A stretch of 64,000 bases of DNA from Mucidula mucida (Eukaryota > Basidiomycota > Agaricomycetes > Agaricales > Physalacriaceae), in the NCBI GenBank assembly GCA_015501055.1, contig JADNYV010000191.1, positions 1-64,000 on the forward strand. The letters run 5' to 3'. Both the position numbers and the translations under genes were made by a program. The notes under the pieces are model-generated. The model worked only from the letters and a program-made list of their open reading frames with translations, did not search any database and was not told the DNA's origin. Positions 56,136 to 64,000 of the stretch are shown piece after piece; within the stretch, counting starts at the first letter, position 1; each line of letters opens with the position of its first letter.

Positions 56136-56721
56136 ACTTTCTACCACCTACCACACATCCCTGATCGTTGATCAGCACTTCACTGTTTGATCATTACACA
56201 CTCCCCTATTCCCTTTCCCTGTTTACAGATTGACGGAATCCTAATTCCAGCACACATCCGCATACATGTGTATTGGTCCCAGTAGCGCCGGCTAACAGTT
56301 AGAGATAACTGCCTCGGGTGCTGGAAGTAGCCGCTCTCACGAGAACGAACTTTTGGCAGTTGCACTTCAGTGGGTGCTATTTACGGGTCAACCCCCGTTC
56401 CCAGGAAAATTTCGGCTTACCTCACACCAGAGGGACGTCGGCTGGGCAATTGCGAACTTGTGACGAGCTCTTGGGCTCCGTAGATACGTAGTCAGTAGTC
56501 GGTAAAATAGCGTAGACAGTTACAATACCTACCTACTTTACTTACCTTACGATACACATCATCATTCCCCACCCTACCAAGTCCTGGATTCTATTTCAGA
56601 TCTAGGTGATTCCTCCTTATTCATCCAAACCTCTATTCCCTCACCCGTTTCATCCAAATCCGCATTACCCATATCCCCACTTTCACCCTTTCACTCTCTG
56701 ATCCTATCACCCCGATTCATC

Positions 56722-57120
56722 ATGTCCAACGAAGCACCTGAAGCCGCTCATCACACACCCGCTCATCACGCCAATGACGAAACCAAAGGCCGATCCCTTG
56801 TCAACAAGCCTTATGACTATGGCGGGGATAAGTCCAAGTACAAGAGCTGGTAGCGATCGATGTTCACATACATCCGTGACAAGAAGAACAACCTCACATC
56901 TGACTCCGAAAGGATTGATGTCATTCTCTCCTACATCCAAGGAGATCATGTTGATGCATGGGTCCAGAACTACTCGGATCAGAACTTCGACGAGGAAGAA
57001 GAGGAATGGACAGTCTCTTGGACTGAGTTCAAGGAGAACTTGAAGGAGCAATTTGTGGATTCCAACCTCGCGCGAGACGCGCAAGATCAGATCAAGCAGT
57101 TGCGCCAGGGGCAAGACACC
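56722..57120 (+). pseudogene. gag: gag N-terminal half, copy 4
   Basis: Homologous to the first ~133 residues of family A gag, ending RLRQ/LRQGQDT at the LTR junction. A premature TAG lies at codon 44. Confidence 0.88.
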
Positions 57121-57646
57121 TGTTAGCGACTGACTAAGCCACAAGACTCAACCAGGTACCACAGCAAGAACTAAGGAAGAAAGTGTTCGCGTTCGTAAGA
57201 CTAGGCTAGGCCAGGTGTATAAACGAGATCGGAACTAAAGTACAATAATACTACACTACTGCTTATATACTAGTAAGTCTGTGTTTGGGACTCCTTGTCC
57301 ATATGTGTTTCCGCTAGGGTTAACTCCACGCCCTTGACCCAGTGTTGTATGCTACTAGTCCATGAAACCATTAAATACGAGTGGTAACTGCATGTAAGTA
57401 ATAATACTGAAATGACCATGTGTACTACGAGTGTCGGCGGTGTGTATACAATAGGGAGTTCATGAGGTATCGGCATGTATGATGTCATCCATGTGTTGGA
57501 CGTGTGTCCGACATGAGTACGGCTTCGGTAATGAAAAGGAGTGTGATTGGTGATAAAACAGATGATAAAACAGTCCGTTAATAATATAAGCTCGAATAAG
57601 ATATGATAGGATGTGAAAATGTGAAAATATAACGGTTCATAACATC
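57121..57646 (-). repeat. LTR of nested copy 5a
   Basis: 526 bp, ends TGTTAGCG (plus left) and ATAACA (plus right), minus orientation. Confidence 0.9.
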
Positions 57647-58424
57647 ACCCCCTCCTTAAGGCGCAAGTTCCATTCTGCGCCAGAGTCGCTCCATGAGGGC
57701 TGCAGAGGGTAGCATGACGTCAAGGGGTTCGGTATCGGGTGGAGGCATGGGTTGGAATAAATGGGATGGAAACTGCAACATAGGTACTTCAATGCGAGCA
57801 AGCGCAGGTGGTTTCGGCTTGTTTGGGTACTGTTGGTGGAAATCACGCATGGCTTTGTCGGCATTCTTGAGATTGCATGCCGGTTCCCATGTTTGCTTGT
57901 GTGTGCCATAACCCATCCAGTGAACCTTGTATTGGAAACCCCCGCGGGAATTTACCACTTTCTCAATCTCCCATTCTGGTTCGGCTCCTTCCAGTACAGG
58001 TGGTGGACGCGTGTCTTGGGGTTGCGTCGGAAATTGGGGCTCGTGGTAAGGTGTCAACAAGGCCTCATTGAACACGGGATGGATGCTTTTCCACGTGTGA
58101 GGGATTTGGAGCTTGTAAGAGCTCGTCCCAACTTTCTTGTTCACTTTGAACGGCCCAAAGCGTTTGTCATTAAGCTTCTTCATTGGTCGGTCCGTGCTGA
58201 GATTTGTCCCTTCCAGCCATACTTTGTCGCCTTCCTTGTACTCCACTGCCTCTGTCCGCTTCCTGTCATAAAACCGTTTCATGTCCTCTTTTGCCATCTT
58301 TAATGCTGATCCCACTTCATCCCATGTTTTCCTCATGCCGTCGGCAAACTCCTGCGCAGTCTCATTTCTCAATGCCATTTTTGAAGCGGTGCCTTTGTAG
58401 GGGTGTCTGCCCATGTCTGCAAAG
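57121..58424 (-). mobile_element. Gypsy family A, nested copy 5a (LTR plus integrase/chromodomain end)
   Basis: LTR 57121-57646 (526 bp) and internal sequence to 58424, reading minus. The frame 58414-57656 encodes the integrase C-terminus (MGRHPYKGT onward) and a chromodomain shortened by a small deletion before the GGFQYKVHWMGYG block. It inserted into copy 4 gag and is itself cut by the next LTR fragment. Confidence 0.88.
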
Positions 58425-58719
58425 TGTTATGAATTGCCATATTTTCACATTTTCACATCTTATCATATCTTATCAGGGGCCTTGTCTTATCAACCAACGG
58501 ACTGTTTTATCATCTGTTTCGTTACCGATCATACTCCTTTTCATTACCAAAGCCGTACTCATGTTGGACACACGCCCAACACATGGATGACGTCATACAT
58601 GCCGATACCTCATGGACTTTCTATTGTATACACACCACTGACACTCGTAGCACACATGGTCGTTTCAGTATTATTACTTACATGCAGTTACCACTTGTAT
58701 TTAATGGTTTCACGGACTA
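58425..58719 (+). repeat. Truncated family A LTR
   Basis: First 295 bp of an LTR in plus orientation, starting TGTTATGAATTG. It joins directly to the middle of gag at 58719/58720. Confidence 0.88.
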
Positions 58720-61700
58720 CGCAGGCGGCTACATCGAGAGCCAATCCTACAAACACACCCCCGACGCCAATCACACGACAAGATGCCACTGGTGTTACCT
58801 ATGGAGGAGCCGGCAGGCCGATGGACATCAACAACGCACATTGAAGAGGACTTTGCTTCAGCTGTGGCGAACACAGCCATGTCAGCAGGTTCTGTCCCAA
58901 GAAGGGTCGACCCCAGACGATTTGGGGTCTATAGACCAAAATGAATGACAAGGAGAAGAAGAAGCTGGCCAAAGAATTGGGTTTTGCAAAGCTCCCGCAG
59001 TAGACGCAGTCCTGCCGGAGCAGTTATCAAGGGAAGGATCGTCAGATGCAGAATTTATTTACAGTACGGGTACTGAAACATCTAAAATATCATTGACGAC
59101 TTCACCAACTAAACCTGCAAAAGAAAGATTTGAGCCAAATATGCCCGAGTGGATTGCACAACGGCTAAGAGAGGATAAAGTGCCAAGAGCAGTGGGAATT
59201 TTGAGAGCATGGATGCCGGAGCGGAGAGAGAGAGAAGCAACAGAGGAGAAAGTGATGGCAATTAGAGGGTTGACGAAGGAAGCTGCCGTGGAAGTCATGA
59301 CGGAGTTGAAAAAGTTGAGGAAGTACATCCGGGGAACAAAGGGGCAAGACATAAAACTCTGAGTAACCATAGAGAGCGTACACACAGGCTCTGAATGGGA
59401 AACGAGTGCCCTTCTCGACAGCGGAGCAACGGGTTCTTGCATCAATAAAGAATTTGTAGAGAAGAACGGACTCCCGATCAAGGAGTTACCGGTCAAGCTT
59501 CCTGTCTATAATGCGGATGGAACCCTAAACAAGGGAGGAGCAATTGAAGGCTTTGTGGAGGTCCAGATGAAGATTGGTGATCACGCCAAAAGATTGAGTT
59601 GGCAGTCACCAATCTTGGCAAAACAAGTATCTTTTTGGGGCTAGAATGGTTACAATATCACAACCCCACAATCAACTGGACGGAATCCACGTTAACTTTG
59701 ATCAATGCCCAGACCGCTGCGGCTATCTACCCGAGTACGATTCGCCGGAAGATGAAGGAGAAGATGTAGAAGAGAAGTTGGAAGAGGGAGAGCGTTTGTT
59801 CTGGATGGACTGGGACAGCTATTGCAAAAGCGGTGAAAAGCTGAGATCACAACAGCCTTCATCCGCTGCTGCACCTTACATCGAGGAATTTTCCGATGTA
59901 TTTAGCAAGGCGGACTTTGACAAGTTACCGGAGCAAGACCCTGGGATCACGCAATAGAACTTACGCCTGGTTCCAAACCGGTTGACTGCAAGGTCTATCC
60001 CCTTAGCCATCCAAGCAAAAGGCGTTAGATGAGTTTCTGGAAGAAAACATACGGACGGGACGCATACGGCCATCAATTTCACCTATGGCATCACCCTTTT
60101 TCTTTGTCAAAAAGAAGGACGGAAGCCTTCGGCCAGTGCAGGATTATCGGAAGTTGAACGACATGACAATTAAGAACCGATACCCCTTGCCGTTGATTCA
60201 GGAGCTTATCGACAAGTTGAAGGGAGCAAAGGTTTTCACGAAGATGGATGTCCGATGGGGTTACAATAACATCCGGATCAAAGAAGGTGATGAGTGGAAA
60301 GCGGCGTTTAGAACAAACCGAGGCCTGTTCGAGCCCTCAGTCATGTTCTTCGGACTTACAAACTCGCCGGCACGTTCCAATCGTTCATGAATCACATTCT
60401 GAAGGAATTGATTGAGAGGACATGTTATAGTTTACTTGGACGATATACTTATCTTTACAAACACTCTCGAGGAGCATAGACAATTGTACGAAGGTATTAG
60501 AAATATTGCGAGTAAATAAGTTGTATTTAAAACCCGAGAAATGTAGTTTTGAGGCACATACTGTAGATTACTTGGGAGTTATTGTTGGAGGAGGAGAAGT
60601 GAAGATGGATCCGGCAAAAGTGGCCGTAGTGAAGGAATGGAAGGAGCCGACGAAGAAGAAGGAAGTACAGTCATTTCTGGGCTTCTGCAACTTCTACCAC
60701 GTTTCATTCGGGGATTTGCGGGAGTAGCGAAGCCGTTGACATCGCTAACCGGGAAGGGCGAATGGGTTTGGGGAGAGGAGCAGCATGAGGCGTTTGAGGA
60801 GTTGAAACGGAGGATGACGGAAGAACCCGTTCTGATCGTACCACGCAACAAGGCAAGTTTTGAGTCGAGGCAGATCCTCAACTATGCCAACGGGGCTGTT
60901 CTATCCAGTTGGTCGAAGGCAAATGGAGACCAGTGGCTTTCCGATCTCGCGCGTTAAATGAAGTTGAACGCAATACGAGATCTACGACAAAGAATGATGG
61001 CATCATGGACTCAATTGATGACTGGAGGCAGTATCTTCTAGGAGCAACGGAGACGGTGGAGGTGTTTACCAATCATCAAAACCTCCAGTACTTCCGGAAG
61101 CCACAGAAGTTGAATCGGAGGCAGGCAGATGGGTTACGGAGTTGCGGAGTATGACATACAGATGATTCACAAGCCGGGCAAGACAATGGGGAAAGCTGAT
61201 GCCTTGTCAAGGATGACAGGCCTTGAGAAGGGGGAAAAAGATAACGAAAACATTGTTTTGCTCAAGCCGGAGTTTTTTATTTCACAAATTCAATTTTCTT
61301 TACATACAGTAGATACACCGGAGGACGAATTACTTAACAAAATCAAACAAAGAAAAGGAAACAAGACAGATAGTACAAAAAGCATTAGAAAACAAAGAAA
61401 AAGGATGGGAAGAGATGGAAAATGGACTTATTATGTGGAAAGACCGTATTTACATACCAAAGGACAAGGAATTGCGGGGAAGAGTTATTGGAATGCACCA
61501 TAACACACAGCTTGCAGGGCATTCAGGACGATACAAGACTCTCGAGTTGATTACACGCACCTATTGGTGGCCAGGAATCAGTCGAGACGTCCGCGAATAC
61601 ATAGAAGGGTGTCAAAAATGCCAGGTCACAAAGTCACATCGCACAAAGCCGGCTGCACCTCTTCATCCTATTGATGTGCCAAGCAAGCGATGGGAGATAG

Positions 61701-62312
61701 TAGGGACGGACATGATTGGAGAGCTGCCGGAATCGGGAGGATACAACACGATCAGCACGTTTGTGAACCATTTCACAAAGCGATTACGCATCATACCGAC
61801 ACACACCACTCTGACGTCAGAAGGCATGGCTCGCATCTACCGCAATCGCATTTTCCCCATACATGGGATGCCACGACAGATGATACATGATCGCGGTCCA
61901 CAATATCACTTGCGTTTCATGAAGGAGTTGTACCGGTTGTTGGGCATACAAGGAAACTTTACAACGGCGTATCATCCACAGGCAAATGGGCAGACACCCC
62001 TACAAAGGCACCGCTCCGAAAATGGCATCAAGAAATGAGACTGCGCAGGAGTTTGCCGACGGCATGAGGAAAACATGGGACAAAGTGGGATCAGCATTGA
62101 AGATGGCAAAAGAGGACATAAAACAGTTTTATGACAGGAAGCCGACAGAGGCAGTGGAGTACAAGGAAGGCGACAAAGTATGGCTGGAAGGGACAAATCT
62201 CAGCACGGACCGACCAATGAAGAAGCTTGATGACAAACACTTTAGGCCGTTCAAAGTGAACAAGAAAGTTGAGACGAGCTCTTACAAGCTTCAGATTCCT
62301 CACACGTGGAAA
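58720..62312 (+). pseudogene. Gypsy family A gag-tail and pol, heavily broken (copy 5b)
   Basis: Starts in gag about residue 220. The zinc knuckle, the GGGTTTT heptamer (58979-58985), protease DSGATGS, RT, RNase H, integrase zinc region and core are readable in shifting frames. Breaks include TGA after the knuckle linker (58843), TGA at 59359, small deletions near 59587, 60005, 60378 and 60413, and a deletion at 61986-61995 joining NGQT directly to the HPYKGT region. Homology ends at 62312 (HTWK). There is no 3' LTR. Confidence 0.88.
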
Positions 62313-62670
62313 CACCACTAGCCGTAGGTTACCAGCATTGTAGCTAGCTCCAGCTAAGCACACAGAGTTGCTCATATCATAGAGGTAGCTAAGCCATAGC
62401 TAGAGCTAGCAATACGGCTCGCTCTACACTGTATGTATAAGGAGGACTCCTTCCATATCGAGGGTAGGGTTCCTGGTACCGGCCGTGCCCCACGGACGTG
62501 TGCCGCTACATACTAAAAGCGGGCCCGGATCCTTACCCGGTGCGCGCGGCAAGCACCCACCACCAGACATGTTTCCTTTTGCGGACAGGACAGGGAATGC
62601 GAATAATTATGAGTACATTTGTCGTAAAAAATAAAAATACATGGATAAACTACGCGAACGTCCGCATAAA
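62313..62670. other. No gene; AGCTAG-rich tract and short direct repeat
   Basis: 62330-62420 is rich in TAGCTAG/AGCTAG words. ATAAACTACGCGA is repeated at 62644 and 62666. It may be the 3' terminal part of the KDZ element. Confidence 0.35.
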
Positions 62671-64000
62671 CTACGCGAGTGTCCGTCCGCTTACACACCT
62701 TTCGGGCTCTTCGTCCTCATCATCGTCGTGTTCTTGCTTCCGTTTATGGACACTGGTGGGCTTCCAACAACGTACGAAAGAGGCATGAAGTCCGTTGTAC
62801 ACGGCGGCTTGATGGAGAGCGTACGCGCGCCTGCCATTTCTCTCGCGTAAGCATCCAACGTCAACTATTGCGCGTTCCCGCCACTGCCCCGCGTCATACT
62901 TCAAGGATTGCAACATTTGTGGCATCTTCTCTTCACCGAGCATCACCTCCTCTCGCCAGTGCTCCTTCCTTGCATATGACTTACACCATTCCACGCGGAC
63001 AGCTGTGTCTGTAGTCAGTTTCTGCGATATCAAGAGGTTAACACTTACAATCATGTAAGTACTCATTATTGTCATCGGGGGCACCCTGTGCTGTCCAGAT
63101 CCATGACAGAGTCTGCCTGCTAGAGCCGCGCTCTTCCGCACCCTCAACGTGACACGTGTCATCTTCGCCGTCGCTGTCATCCTTGCTGCCGATGTTAGCC
63201 CCCATCAACATGCCCGCCGTCTGACAACCCGCGAGCTTTGCCAAACACCGTGCAGCCTTCACATCATGATCTTGGACATATCAAAGCCTCACATCCTCCT
63301 TCTCCAATGCCCTGAACTCCCCGCATCCTTCCTCTCCAACCAACTGTAGCAGCGCCTGTCGCGCCTGGCAATACTTACGGGCCTGAACGTCCACTGAATC
63401 GCTCACCGAGTCAATCAAAGTACGCCCGCAACTGGTCTTCTGTTGGCCTTGTAGGTATACCTTCCAAAACATGATGAAGTGGCGCTTCGTGTGGAGGTGC
63501 AGTCGAAGCATGTCCAAGGCTTGAGAACAATGGCAACGTCACAAGGTCTCCTCAATTGTGTATAGCTGCAGAGTGCCAATTGACGCTTGTGCAGATGCCG
63601 GGATTTCTGATGGCATCCATAGACGAACAGCCTCTGCTAGCGTCGGTGTATCTTTACCAGCGGCTACCTCCTCATTGGCGTTGATAAGAGCGCATACGCC
63701 TGGTATGTACCTCTCCTGCATAGCACGGAATCGGAGCAGCTCCTTCCAAAAGGTTTTCCGCCAGCCGTCCAAAATCCGGCCCTATCCTCTTCCAGCCGTA
63801 CTCTTGCCTTGGCTAAATTTATGATACGGTTTTAATAATTTCGTTAGCCGTGCATACATGCAAATAAAACATGTGTACCCACTGTATACCAATAAGACGA
63901 AGACCGAGAGTCACAAAGACGGTCTGACTCGATTTCCGGCCCTTTGGAACGACACCGCCGTTCAAACGCTTCAGCTCTTCAGCCTCTGCCTCCTGCAGCT
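62671..64000 (-). pseudogene. KDZ-type transposase, C-terminal part 2, runs off the window
   Basis: Minus-strand blocks in order: FWKELLRFRAMQERYIPG, AEAVRLWMPSEI, a short break, KYCQARQALLQLVG and FRALEKEDVRL, RQTLSWIWTAQGA, a GT-AG intron near 63047-63005, then AVRVEWCKSYARKEHWREEV and QSLKYDAGQWRERA, ending at 62671. These are the same landmarks as remnant 1 plus the upstream 'WLPSE'-type block. The catalytic region would lie beyond 64000. Frame changes between blocks may be introns or decay. Confidence 0.65.

Larger units (their letters stand above)
55594..57120 (+). mobile_element. Gypsy family A, copy 4 (LTR, leader, gag N-half)
   Basis: LTR 55594-56122, a leader, and gag from ATG 56722 to 57120, where an oppositely oriented LTR interrupts it. 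The gag has TAG at 56851-56853 (a Trp codon in the other copies). Confidence 0.9.

Overview
The window is nuclear DNA of a filamentous fungus, most probably a mushroom-forming basidiomycete (Agaricomycetes). The gene models use many 45-65 bp GT-AG introns. The gene families are also typical of mushroom genomes: AIG1-like GTPases with a Cys-rich tail, divergent kinase-like genes, CRN/RHS-like P-loop proteins, KDZ transposase tails, hAT elements and chromodomain Gypsy elements. No rRNA, CRISPR or operon structure is present. The species cannot be named from the sequence. It is a repeat-rich accessory region with few intact genes and many layered mobile elements.

Layout: 0-3.4 kb holds the end of an AIG1-like GTPase gene and, convergent to it, an M43-type secreted metalloprotease gene. 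3.4-9.9 kb is a nearly complete chromodomain Ty3/Gypsy element (minus strand; 528-bp LTRs, 5-bp target duplication). 10.65-18.70 kb and 47.83-55.59 kb are the two arms of an ~8-kb inverted duplication separated by 29 kb. Each arm carries an intact CRN/RHS-like P-loop gene, a decayed GTPase fragment, a small 8-cysteine secreted protein, a dead C2H2 zinc-finger gene and a kinase-like gene.

Between the arms lie: a decayed tandem copy of the kinase tail (19.4-20.3 kb); a GTPase relative (21-22.3 kb); an unknown gene cut by an LTR (24.1 kb); a second, truncated Gypsy copy (24.8-26.4 kb); a kinase-like pseudogene (27.2-27.8 kb); a hAT element (28.8-35.9 kb) split by a 3.6-kb DNA transposon with 7-9 bp target duplications; a second Gypsy family (36.1-41.4 kb); a KDZ tail (42.4-43.2 kb); and a third, truncated copy of the first Gypsy family (43.6-46.3 kb). 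Right of the second arm is a rearranged nest of the same Gypsy family (55.6-62.3 kb) and another KDZ transposase C-terminus running off the window.

The clearest functional signals are in the Gypsy family. Its primer-binding site is an exact 11-nt complement of the predicted 5' end of its own transcript, which suggests Tf1/sushi-type self-priming. Its gag and pol overlap in the -1 frame at a GGGTTTT heptamer followed 5 nt later by a short stem. The most novel signals are the 3.6-kb transposon, which ties a mushroom-specific orphan protein family to terminal repeats and target duplications, and the inverted duplication that preserves an intact CRN-like gene and an intact small secreted protein while copying already dead neighbours.
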